From Nocardia otitidiscaviarum NBRC 14405 (GTDB lineage Bacteria; Actinomycetota; Actinomycetes; Mycobacteriales; Mycobacteriaceae): 64,000 nt of DNA. Positions 22,237-28,924 of the stretch are shown here, one piece after another; position 1 is the stretch's first letter, and the number at the start of each line of letters is the position of its first letter. The stretch is from positions 243,309-307,308 of the forward strand of contig NZ_BAGD01000081.1 of NCBI RefSeq assembly GCF_000308635.1, written 5' to 3'. A program made the position numbers and the translations under genes. A model generated the notes under the pieces. That model had not been told where the DNA came from and searched no databases. It saw nothing but the letters and a program-made list of their open reading frames with translations.

Positions 22237-22848
22237 ATGCATCCTTCCGTGCAGGCGCGGCTCTCCGTCGGGCGGACGGTCCGGGCCATGGCCCGCTGTC
22301 TGATCCGGACCCTCGAACTGCTGGCACGCCGTCGCATCCACCTTCCGGTGGTCAATCGCGGGGCGCGCATCGACTTCGCGGACGGGACCGCGGCGCACGT
22401 CTTCCGGGAGACGGTGATCGACCGCGCCGCCGCGCGGAATCCATGTGTGCTGGCCGTCGAGTTCCAGCTGCGCGCGGTGCACGGTGCGGGCCACGCGCTG
22501 TTCCGCCGGGAGAGCCTGCTCAACACCCTGCTCTTCGCCGGATTCCCGGGGCTGATCACCAAGCTGTGGCTCGCGCACGACCAGCGGGGGCGGTATCGCG
22601 GACTGTACGAGTGGGACGATTCGGCGGCGGCCGAATCGTACGCCCGCACGCTGTGGGGCGTTCTCGCGCTCGTCTGTGTGCCGGGCTCGATCGCCTACCG
22701 CGTACTCCCCGGCCTGCGGCGCGCCGATCTGCTGGAACCTGCGGACTCGTCCGGGGCGGGCGACACCATAGAGGACGACCGCTGGTGGCTGCCGGTGCGG
22801 TCGAGCCGACCGATCGTCGCCACGGCACCCGTCGGCATCGCGTCCTGA
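22237..22848 (+). CDS. Hypothetical protein, possibly YdhR-like alpha/beta-barrel fold
   Basis: A roughly 203-residue protein without a confident family. The C-terminal half (RRESLLNTLLFAGFPGLITK, then YRGLYEWDDSAAAESYARTL) resembles small dimeric alpha/beta-barrel proteins such as YdhR-type putative monooxygenases. The N-terminal half looks like a separate small beta domain containing IHLPVVNRGARIDFADGT. ATG at 22237 has GGA 7 bases upstream; the GTG at 22228 is an alternative. The 152 bases before it show nothing recognisable. Coding character is good, but its role is unknown. Confidence 0.6.
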   Translation: MHPSVQARLSVGRTVRAMARCLIRTLELLARRRIHLPVVNRGARIDFADGTAAHVFRETVIDRAAARNPCVLAVEFQLRAVHGAGHALFRRESLLNTLLFAGFPGLITKLWLAHDQRGRYRGLYEWDDSAAAESYARTLWGVLALVCVPGSIAYRVLPGLRRADLLEPADSSGAGDTIEDDRWWLPVRSSRPIVATAPVGIAS

Positions 22849-22866
22849 CGCGCCCGACGCACCCAC

Positions 22867-22898
22867 TTGAACATACGTTCGATCGAACGTAGATTCGA
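22867..22898. promoter_or_regulatory. Two abutting LexA (SOS) boxes covering the alkB promoter
   Basis: TTGAACATACGTTCGA (22867-22882) is followed without a gap by TCGAACGTAGATTCGA (22883-22898). Each matches the actinobacterial LexA consensus TCGAAC-N4-GTTCGA with one mismatch in 12 fixed positions. The promoter is inside: -35 TTGAAC (22867-22872), a 17-base spacer, -10 TAGATT (22890-22895), then 7 bases to the ATG at 22903. LexA bound to either box should shut the gene off. The abutting boxes also create an 18-base perfect palindrome at 22874-22891. Confidence 0.8.
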
Positions 22899-22902
22899 TG
22901 AC

Positions 22903-23532
22903 ATGTCCACTCCATTGCAGGGCTCGCTGCTCGACGGCTTCGACGGCGAGCCGGCCCTGGGCTCGCTGTCCGGCCTGCGGCGCACCGTGCTGACCGAGGG
23001 GGCCTGGGTCGATGTGCTGCCCGGCTGGCTCACCGGTGCGGACACGCTGTTCGAGCGGCTCGCCGCCGAGGTGCCGTGGCGCGCGGACCGGCGACCCATG
23101 TACGAGCGGGTGGTGGACGTGCCCCGGCTGCAATGCTTCTACGCGGAAGGCCGCGCCCTACCGGATCCGATACTGGACGGGGCCCGCGACGCCTTGACCG
23201 CGCACTATCGGCGGGAGCTCGGGGAGCCGTTCCGCACCGCGGGCCTGTGCTACTACCGGCACGGTGACGACAGCGTCGCCTGGCACGGCGACACCATCGG
23301 CCGCGGGGCCGCCCACGACACCATGGTCGCCATCGTGTCGGTCGGCGCGGCACGCCCCCTGCTGTTGCGTCCGCGCGGCGGTGGCGCGAGCCTGCGCTAT
23401 TCGCTCGGACACGGCGATCTGATCGTCATGGGCGGCTCCTGCCAGCGCACCTGGGAGCATGCCGTGCCGAAGACCCGCCGCCCGGTCGGCCCCCGCATCA
23501 GCATCCAGTTCCGTCCGCGCGGGGTGCGCTGA
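22903..23532 (+). CDS. alkB: AlkB-like 2-oxoglutarate/Fe(II) dioxygenase (DNA alkylation repair)
   Basis: A 209-residue AlkB homologue, a family that removes methyl and etheno groups from DNA or RNA bases by oxidative dealkylation. The iron facial triad is visible: His128 and Asp130 in WHGDT, and His186 in TWEHAVPK. The 2-oxoglutarate arginine pattern RxxxxxR is Arg198...Arg204 in RISIQFR. The substrate lid ends with LQCFYAEGRALPDPIL. ATG at 22903 is supported by a -10 exactly 7 bases upstream, indicating a leaderless mRNA. The whole promoter is embedded in tandem LexA boxes, implying SOS induction. Confidence 0.9.
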   Translation: MSTPLQGSLLDGFDGEPALGSLSGLRRTVLTEGAWVDVLPGWLTGADTLFERLAAEVPWRADRRPMYERVVDVPRLQCFYAEGRALPDPILDGARDALTAHYRRELGEPFRTAGLCYYRHGDDSVAWHGDTIGRGAAHDTMVAIVSVGAARPLLLRPRGGGASLRYSLGHGDLIVMGGSCQRTWEHAVPKTRRPVGPRISIQFRPRGVR

Positions 23533-23542
23533 GCAGGCAATC

Positions 23543-23573
23543 TTGCGTTGGAGCGCGCTCCAGCTCCTAGGTT
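23543..23573 (+). promoter_or_regulatory. MerR-type promoter (19-base spacer with dyad)
   Basis: TTGCGT (23543-23548) and TAGGTT (23568-23573) are separated by 19 bases, longer than usual. The spacer contains the perfect 14-base palindrome TGGAGCGCGCTCCA (23549-23562). A long spacer filled by a dyad is the signature of MerR-family activation. GGAGyGCrCTCC-type dyads are, from my recollection, common for AdhR/NmlR-like MerR regulators in front of CMD and aldo-keto reductase genes, which is exactly what follows here. No merR gene lies in the window. Confidence 0.6.
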
Positions 23574-23579
23574 CGTCGC

Positions 23580-24404
23580 ATGAACAGCGTCCCATCCACC
23601 CTTGCCGCCGCCAATCGCTTCGAGCGAGGTGCGGCGGTGCTGCGCGCCGTCTCCGGCACCGAGCATCCGGAGGCCCTCGACAGCCTCGCCGATATCGCGC
23701 CCGATCTCGCCCGTCTCACCGTCGAGTTCGCCTACGGCGATATCAACGCCCGTCCCGGTCCGACGCTGCCGCAACGACAGCTGGCGACCGTGGCGGCGCT
23801 GGCCGCGCTCGGAAACGCGATGCCGCAGTTGCGATTCCACATCGACGGCGCGCTGAACGTGGGCTGCGCGCCCGGCGAGATCGTCGAGGTGCTCATCCAC
23901 GTCTCGCTGTACGCGGGATTCCCGGCGGCGCTCAACGCGCTCACGGTGGCGCGGGAAGCGTTCCGGGCCCGGCCCGATATCGACTTCACGCCGACGACCG
24001 TGTCCGCCGCCACCGATCGCTTCGACCGCGGGCGCACCACCCTGTCGGCGGTCGACGGCCACGCCGGCGAACAGGTCATCGCGGCGCTGGCCGATATCGC
24101 ACCGGATCTGGGTCGCTACATCATCGAATTCGGCTTCGGCGACATCTACTCTCGCCCCGGGCTGGATCTGCGGTCACGCGAACTGGCCACGGTGGCGATG
24201 TGCACCGCGCTGGGAACCGCCGCACCGCAGCTGAAGGTGCATCTGCACGGGCTGCTCAATGTCGGCGGCACCCGCGCCGAAGCCATCGAAGTGATCATGC
24301 AGATGGCGGTGTACGCCGGATTCCCCGCGGCGCTCAACGGGATCACCGCCGCGCGTGCGGTGTTCGCCGAACGCGATGAGAGGGGCGGGGGCGGGCGGGA
24401 ATGA
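23580..24404 (+). CDS. Carboxymuconolactone decarboxylase-family protein, tandem duplicate
   Basis: A 274-residue protein made of two homologous CMD (AhpD-like) domains. Residues about 12-125 and 140-262 repeat the same elements: FERGAAVLRAV / FDRGRTTLSAV, LADIAPDLARLTVEFAYGDI / LADIAPDLGRYIIEFGFGDI, and VSLYAGFPAALNAL / MAVYAGFPAALNGI. No CxxC peroxidase motif is seen, so it is of the gamma-CMD/decarboxylase type rather than an AhpD peroxidase. ATG at 23580 lies 6 bases after a -10. It is followed by an aldo-keto reductase, a common pairing in aldehyde or electrophile stress units. Confidence 0.85.
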   Translation: MNSVPSTLAAANRFERGAAVLRAVSGTEHPEALDSLADIAPDLARLTVEFAYGDINARPGPTLPQRQLATVAALAALGNAMPQLRFHIDGALNVGCAPGEIVEVLIHVSLYAGFPAALNALTVAREAFRARPDIDFTPTTVSAATDRFDRGRTTLSAVDGHAGEQVIAALADIAPDLGRYIIEFGFGDIYSRPGLDLRSRELATVAMCTALGTAAPQLKVHLHGLLNVGGTRAEAIEVIMQMAVYAGFPAALNGITAARAVFAERDERGGGGRE

Positions 24405-24459
24405 GCCGCCGCCGGGCGGGGTTCCACCCCGGCGTAACCGTACGACACACTGGGGAGTG

Positions 24460-25350
24460 ATGAGGATGTCGACGTTCGCACTGGGTGGCGATCTCCGGGT
24501 CAACCGGATCGGGTTCGGGACCATGCGGCTGGCCGCGCCGCCGGAGCCGGGCACCGATCCCGGGATGGGGCACATCTGGCGGGCACCCGCGGATCGCGAC
24601 GCGGCGGTCGCCGTGCTGCGACGGGCGGTGGAGTTGGGCGCGAATCTCATCGATACCGCGGACTCGTACGCCCTCGGCGAGAACGAGGAGCTGGTCGCGG
24701 CGGCGCTGCGGCCCTATCGCGAGGATGTGGTGGTCGCGACCAAGGTCGGCGTGGTGCGGCCCGGACCGCTGGAGTGGGTGCCGCTGGGGCATCCGGCCTA
24801 TCTGCGCCAGCAGGCCGAATTGAGTTTGCGCCGTTTGGGACTCGACCGTATCGATCTGCTCCAGCTGCACCGCATCGACCCGAACGTCCCGCTCGCCGAT
24901 CAGATCGGCGCGCTGAAGCAACTGGTCGACGAGGGCAAGGTACGCCATATCGGGCTGTCGGAGGCGAGTGTCGCGCAGCTGCGCGAGGCGGCCGCCATCA
25001 CCCCGATCGCGAGTGTGCAGAATCTGTACAACCTCGGCGACCGGCACCATGAGGATGTGGTGGATTACGCTGCCGCACAGGGGATCGCATTCATTCCGTT
25101 CTTCCCGGTGGCCATGGGGGCGCATGCCGCACCGGATGGTCCGGTGGCGGCCGTGGCCGCGGAGGTCGGGGCGACTCCGGCGCAGACGGCGCTGGCCTGG
25201 CTGCTGCGCCGCTCCCCCACCGTCCTGCCGATTCCGGGCACCACCTCATTGGCACATCTCGAGGAGAACCTCGCGGCGGCGCGGGTGACGCTCAACGACG
25301 AGCAGTTCGAGCGGCTCTCGGCGGTCGCGCCGCCGGTGGTCGCGGCGTAA
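24460..25350 (+). CDS. Aldo/keto reductase
   Basis: A 296-residue NADPH-dependent aldo-keto reductase with a TIM-barrel fold. The tetrad is complete: Asp and Tyr in NLIDTADSYALGENEE, Lys in VVVATKVG, and His in LLQLHRIDP. The C-terminal cofactor region is typical (RSPTVLPIPGTTSLAHLEEN). ATG at 24460 is preceded by GGGGAG; a second Met two codons later is possible. It lies 55 bases after the CMD gene and probably shares its MerR-type promoter. Confidence 0.92.
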   Translation: MRMSTFALGGDLRVNRIGFGTMRLAAPPEPGTDPGMGHIWRAPADRDAAVAVLRRAVELGANLIDTADSYALGENEELVAAALRPYREDVVVATKVGVVRPGPLEWVPLGHPAYLRQQAELSLRRLGLDRIDLLQLHRIDPNVPLADQIGALKQLVDEGKVRHIGLSEASVAQLREAAAITPIASVQNLYNLGDRHHEDVVDYAAAQGIAFIPFFPVAMGAHAAPDGPVAAVAAEVGATPAQTALAWLLRRSPTVLPIPGTTSLAHLEENLAAARVTLNDEQFERLSAVAPPVVAA

Positions 25351-25371
25351 TCCGCTGGGCAGCGCAGACTT

Positions 25372-26601
25372 TCAGGCCCGTCTCGCGAATTCCGGGGCGT
25401 GTTCGGGTAGTACACCCCGGCCCACCAAAAACGGCGGGATACTGCGGACGATCGGAATGCGGCGGAAGACGCGCAGGGCCAGCGGCGGTCGTTCGGCATT
25501 CGACAGGTTCACCCGGCCACGCACAGCCGGTCCGATGACGTTGGCGTGGGCGAAGCGCTGCATGGCCTGGGTGACCGCGGTCGGCAGGATGCGTCTGCGC
25601 TGCACCCGGCGCAGGTCCGCGGTCGTCACGCCGCCCGCGCGCAATGACGGCGCGAGGATGCGCGCCGCCGCCACCGCATCCTGGACGGCGAGGTTGATCC
25701 CGACACCGCCGACCGGGGACATGGCGTGCGCGGCGTCGCCGATGCAGAGCAGGCCGTCGGTGTACCACCGGTCCAGGCGGTCCAGCTGCACGTCGAGCAG
25801 CTTCACCTCGTCCCAGCCGGTGAGGGCGTCGCGGCGGTCGGCCAGCCAGGGCACCACCTCGACCATGCTGTCCATGATCTCGCCGACCGGTCCCGCGCGC
25901 AGGGCCGCATCGGCGCCCTTGCCGATCAATGTCGCCGCCTGCCAGTAGTCGCCGCGATCGAGCAGGACGGCCACCCGGTCGGCGGCGAGCACCGGCACCG
26001 CACCCGCCGGATCGGTATCGTTGCGCGGCAACCGGAACCACCACACGTCGAACGGTGTGGCCCAGCGCCGCGACCCGAGACCGACCGCCCGCCGCAGCGT
26101 CGAGTCACGGCCGTCGCAGGCGACCGTGAGATCGGCCCGAATCTCACCTTCCGCACCGTCTTTCGTGCGGTAGCGAACACCCGCCACCCGGCCGTCCGCC
26201 CGCAGCAGATCGGTGGCCTCGGTGTTCATCCGCAGCCGGAAGGTGGGTTCGGCATCCCCGGCGCGCGCCAGCAGATCCAGCAGATCCCACTGCGGCACCA
26301 TGGCGATGTACGTGTATCGCCCCGGAATGCGGTCGAACGTGGCGACGGTCCGCATCGCGCCGCCGATCGGCAGCTGCACCGAACGCAGCCGCCGCTGCGG
26401 CAGTTTCGCGAACTCGTCCATGAGCCCGAGTTCGTCGAGCAGCTCCAGGGTGGTGGGATGCACGGTGTCGCCGCGGAAGTCGCGCAGGAAGTCACCGTGC
26501 TTCTCCAGTACCGTGACCTCGACGCCGCCGCGAGCCAGCAACAGCCCCAACACCATTCCCGCCGGACCACCTCCGGCGACCAGACAGGTCGTGCGTTCCA
26601 T
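25372..26601 (-). CDS. FAD-dependent monooxygenase (PHBH-like)
   Basis: A 409-residue class A flavoprotein monooxygenase. It has the Rossmann motif CLVAGGGPAGMVLGLLLARG at residues 6-25, the DG motif CDGRDSTLRRAVG near 160, and the GD motif CIGDAAHAMSPVGGVGINLA near 285. These bind FAD and NAD(P)H. Relatives hydroxylate aromatic or polyketide substrates; no substrate can be assigned here. It converges with the aldo-keto reductase (21 bases between stops). The GXWXG gene lies 51 bases upstream on the same strand and may share its transcript. Confidence 0.92.
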   Translation of the reverse strand: MERTTCLVAGGGPAGMVLGLLLARGGVEVTVLEKHGDFLRDFRGDTVHPTTLELLDELGLMDEFAKLPQRRLRSVQLPIGGAMRTVATFDRIPGRYTYIAMVPQWDLLDLLARAGDAEPTFRLRMNTEATDLLRADGRVAGVRYRTKDGAEGEIRADLTVACDGRDSTLRRAVGLGSRRWATPFDVWWFRLPRNDTDPAGAVPVLAADRVAVLLDRGDYWQAATLIGKGADAALRAGPVGEIMDSMVEVVPWLADRRDALTGWDEVKLLDVQLDRLDRWYTDGLLCIGDAAHAMSPVGGVGINLAVQDAVAAARILAPSLRAGGVTTADLRRVQRRRILPTAVTQAMQRFAHANVIGPAVRGRVNLSNAERPPLALRVFRRIPIVRSIPPFLVGRGVLPEHAPEFARRA

Positions 26602-26652
26602 CGCCGCACCTCCACAGTCGGAATTCCGCCGTCTCCGCCGATGGTAGTGGCG

Positions 26653-27222
26653 CTAGCGGTCGGCCGAGTCCCGGAAGAGCACGAAGAAGTACGGCTGTTC
26701 CAGTCCGCGCATATCCATGACGCCGAGCAGAGTGTGGTCGTCGACGCGCCGGAAGACATCGATGATCGGCAGGTGATCGTAGATCATCGCGGCGCTGGAC
26801 CTGCCACGGAACTCCAGGTCACGCAGCCGAGCACGCGGCGTGCCGGCGCGCAGCAGCGGACGCAGCACACCGAGCGACCGACGCACCGGCCGCAGCGTCG
26901 CGGCGGGCACCTTGCCCGCCAGAAACAGCGGGACCCGCCGCGGATCCACCGGGAACAACTGCCCGTCAGGGGTGCTGAACACCAGCGGCTGCACCGCCTC
27001 CGCGCTGTCGAACCGCTTGCCATACCAACCGGATTCGACCAGTACCCCCCGCCACGGATGCCCGGTATCCAGCTCATCCCCGCGCCACAGCCCGTCGGTG
27101 ATCTCCTCCACCCGCACGGTGGGCAAGGTGTCGAACAGGTGCCACGCCTGCTCCGGCGTACACCCGCCCCGCAGTTCCCGCAGCCGCTCCGCTCCGTCGA
27201 TACCCAATCGCCCTGTCACCAT
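26653..27222 (-). CDS. GXWXG / DUF4334-type protein
   Basis: A 189-residue protein with two small domains known together in Pfam as GXWXG and DUF4334. The naming motif is GLWRG near residue 45 (EEITDGLWRGDELDTGHPW), followed by ESGWYGKRF. The second domain has RGRSSAAMIYDHLPIIDVFR and VDDHTLLGVMDMRG. The function of the family is unknown. GGAGG lies immediately before the start; either ATG at 27222 or the next codon, GTG at 27219, could be used. It precedes the FAD monooxygenase on the same strand. Confidence 0.8.
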   Translation of the reverse strand: MVTGRLGIDGAERLRELRGGCTPEQAWHLFDTLPTVRVEEITDGLWRGDELDTGHPWRGVLVESGWYGKRFDSAEAVQPLVFSTPDGQLFPVDPRRVPLFLAGKVPAATLRPVRRSLGVLRPLLRAGTPRARLRDLEFRGRSSAAMIYDHLPIIDVFRRVDDHTLLGVMDMRGLEQPYFFVLFRDSADR

Positions 27223-27333
27223 CAGCCTCCACACCGAATGAATGAAAGAATTCGCCTCACAATATCTCGTTGTGATCATCGCCTCGGCGGGCGGGATTGA
27301 CCTCGAGTGCGGTTGAGGACGTTGACTCGAGCC

Positions 27334-27786
27334 ATGAGCGACACAACGAGTCAGGCGGCACCGGTCATAGCCGACACCAGCGTGGATCATACGGCGGATC
27401 GCGCGGCCATCACCGCGATCATCAAGCGGGTCGAGACCGCGTACAACACCAATGACGCCGACTTGATGGTGGCCGATCTCGCGCAGAATGCCGTGGTGGG
27501 CAATGCTGTCGGCATCCTGCAACACGGGCGGGACGCGGTACTGGAGGCGAGCCGGGCGGGGCTGGCCGGATTCCTGCGGGACCAGTACGTGCAATACGAC
27601 GTGCTCGATATCGCCTTCCCCCGCCCGGATGTCGCGATCGCGCACAAGGGGGCGCGCGCGACGGATGCCTCCGGGACGCCGATCGATGCCGATCACGCCA
27701 TGGTCGCCATGTATGTGCTGGTCAAGGAGAGCGGCCGCTGGTGGGCGGTGGCGCGGCAGAACACCCTGGTCCCCCGGGCCGAGTAG
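27334..27786 (+). CDS. SgcJ/EcaC-family NTF2-like protein
   Basis: A 150-residue NTF2-like protein close to the SgcJ/EcaC oxidoreductase-associated family. Key segments are AITAIIKRVETAYNTNDADL, DLAQNAVVGNAVGILQHGRD and the C-terminal SGRWWAVARQNTLV. The first 30 residues look disordered. The ATG at 27334 fits the family start better than in-frame codons upstream. It is divergent from the GXWXG gene (111-base gap) and is ended by a strong terminator. Members are found near antibiotic biosynthesis and redox genes, but their chemistry is unclear. Confidence 0.8.
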   Translation: MSDTTSQAAPVIADTSVDHTADRAAITAIIKRVETAYNTNDADLMVADLAQNAVVGNAVGILQHGRDAVLEASRAGLAGFLRDQYVQYDVLDIAFPRPDVAIAHKGARATDASGTPIDADHAMVAMYVLVKESGRWWAVARQNTLVPRAE

Positions 27787-27797
27787 TTCGGCTCCGG

Positions 27798-27845
27798 TGA
27801 GCCCCCGGCCGGTCCTCGTACACCCCCGGCCGGGGGCTCAATTTT
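27798..27845 (+). terminator. Strong rho-independent terminator
   Basis: A perfect 15-base stem (27798-27812 with 27826-27840, core AGCCCCCGGCCGG) encloses a 13-base loop and is followed by ATTTT. It ends the SgcJ-like transcript 12 bases after its stop codon and insulates the vWA operon. The T-run is also the left arm of the first palindrome upstream of that operon. Confidence 0.85.
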
Positions 27846-27860
27846 GTCTATCTGACAAAA
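27842..27860. promoter_or_regulatory. Palindromic operator 1 upstream of the vWA/PurA-like/NrtR-like operon
   Basis: TTTTGTC (27842-27848) and GACAAAA (27854-27860) form a perfect 7-base inverted repeat with a 5-base centre. It is AT-rich in a GC-rich genome, which makes chance unlikely. It lies about 80 bases before the vWA start and 47 bases (centre to centre) from a second similar element. I infer that it binds the NrtR-like protein encoded by the third gene. Confidence 0.6.
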
Positions 27861-27887
27861 ACAGGGCGCAACCTCTGGTGCGCACCC

Positions 27888-27908
27888 TTTTAGTCATCTA
27901 GTCTAAAA
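27888..27908. promoter_or_regulatory. Palindromic operator 2 overlapping the operon's -10 element
   Basis: TTTTAG (27888-27893) and CTAAAA (27903-27908) form a 6-base inverted repeat around a 9-base centre. The centre keeps GTC-N5-GTC, matching the GTC-N5-GAC spacing of operator 1. A TANNNT -10 (TAGTCT, 27899-27904) lies inside it, so a bound protein would block transcription. The two elements are probably sites for the same regulator. Confidence 0.55.
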
Positions 27909-27940
27909 CATGTGCCTCGCTCGAAAGGACAGTGATCACC

Positions 27941-28912
27941 ATGGGTTACGGCCACTGGGACGACAGCGCGTACGCCGCCGCCCGCACCTTCCGCGCCGCG
28001 CGCGGACTCGACGATTTCGGCTACACCGCCGCCATGCGCACCCAACCGTGGGACCGGTGGACCGCACATCCGGATCTGGACCCCTTCGGCGTCACGGTGC
28101 GGGAGTCGCGCGATTCCGCGGACCACGCGCGGTCACTGCCCATCGCGGTGCTGTTCGATGTCACCGGATCGATGCGGGTGGTGCCGCGCATCATGCAGGA
28201 GAAGCTCGGCAGGTTGCACGGCCTGTTGCGGCGCAAGGGATACGCTGAGGATCCGCAGATCCTGTTCGGGGCCATCGGTGACGCCGATTGCGATCGGGTG
28301 CCGCTACAGGTCGGGCAGTTCGAATCCGACAATCGGATGGACGAGCAGTTGCGCCTCATCCTGCTGGAGGGCGGCGGTGGCGGGCAGAAGTCCGAAAGCT
28401 ATGAATTGGCCGCGTATTTCATGGCCAAGCACACCGCGACCGACGCGTGGGACAAGCGCGGCGAGAAGGGGTATCTCTTCATCGTCGGCGACGAGCTGAA
28501 CAAGCCCCGGCTGGCGGCCCGCCACATTCGCGGTGTCATCGGTGACGCCGTGCGCCAGGACATCTCGGTGCGATCGGTCTATCGGGAGCTGGCCGAGCGC
28601 TGGCACGTGCACTACATCCTGCCGAATCAGTCCAGCTACTACCGTGATCCGCAGATCGCCGAGCACTGGCGGGACCTGCTGGGCGAACGGTTCCTGCGCC
28701 TCGACGATCCGGCGGCCGTGTGCGAACTCATCGCACTCACCATCGGCATCGGCGAGGACCGCGTGGATCTGGACGCGGGCCTGGCGGATCTGCGCGATAT
28801 CGGCTCCGACACCGAGGCCGCCGCGGTCCACGCGGCGCTCGCGCCGACGGCCGCCCTCCCGCGCGGCCGCGGCGCCGGCCCCTCGCCGAGCGACGAAACA
28901 CTCGGAAGCTGA
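27941..28912 (+). CDS. vWA-like domain protein of unknown function
   Basis: A 323-residue soluble protein with a von Willebrand A-like fold. The first strand and MIDAS-like motif are SLPIAVLFDVTGSM, giving Asp73-x-Thr75-x-Ser77, a conservative variant of DxSxS. A later strand carries KGYLFIVGDELNKPRL, and a glycine run (LLEGGGGGQKSESYELAAYF) lies in between, perhaps holding another metal-coordinating loop. ATG at 27941 has AAAGGA 11 bases upstream; the GTG at 27932 is too close to it. It is the first gene of a three-gene operon, 12 bases before the PurA homologue. The function is unknown; vWA proteins often work with ATPases or ligases in metal-dependent assembly. Confidence 0.8.
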   Translation: MGYGHWDDSAYAAARTFRAARGLDDFGYTAAMRTQPWDRWTAHPDLDPFGVTVRESRDSADHARSLPIAVLFDVTGSMRVVPRIMQEKLGRLHGLLRRKGYAEDPQILFGAIGDADCDRVPLQVGQFESDNRMDEQLRLILLEGGGGGQKSESYELAAYFMAKHTATDAWDKRGEKGYLFIVGDELNKPRLAARHIRGVIGDAVRQDISVRSVYRELAERWHVHYILPNQSSYYRDPQIAEHWRDLLGERFLRLDDPAAVCELIALTIGIGEDRVDLDAGLADLRDIGSDTEAAAVHAALAPTAALPRGRGAGPSPSDETLGS

Positions 28913-28924
28913 AGGGAGACAGCG

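Noticed and set aside
22874..22891. 18-base perfect palindrome as a separate operator
   Set aside because: It is fully explained by the junction of the two abutting LexA boxes.
26653..27696. 347-residue form of the GXWXG/DUF4334 protein
   Set aside because: The extra N-terminal part is antisense to the SgcJ-like gene; a ribosome binding site supports the start at 27222.
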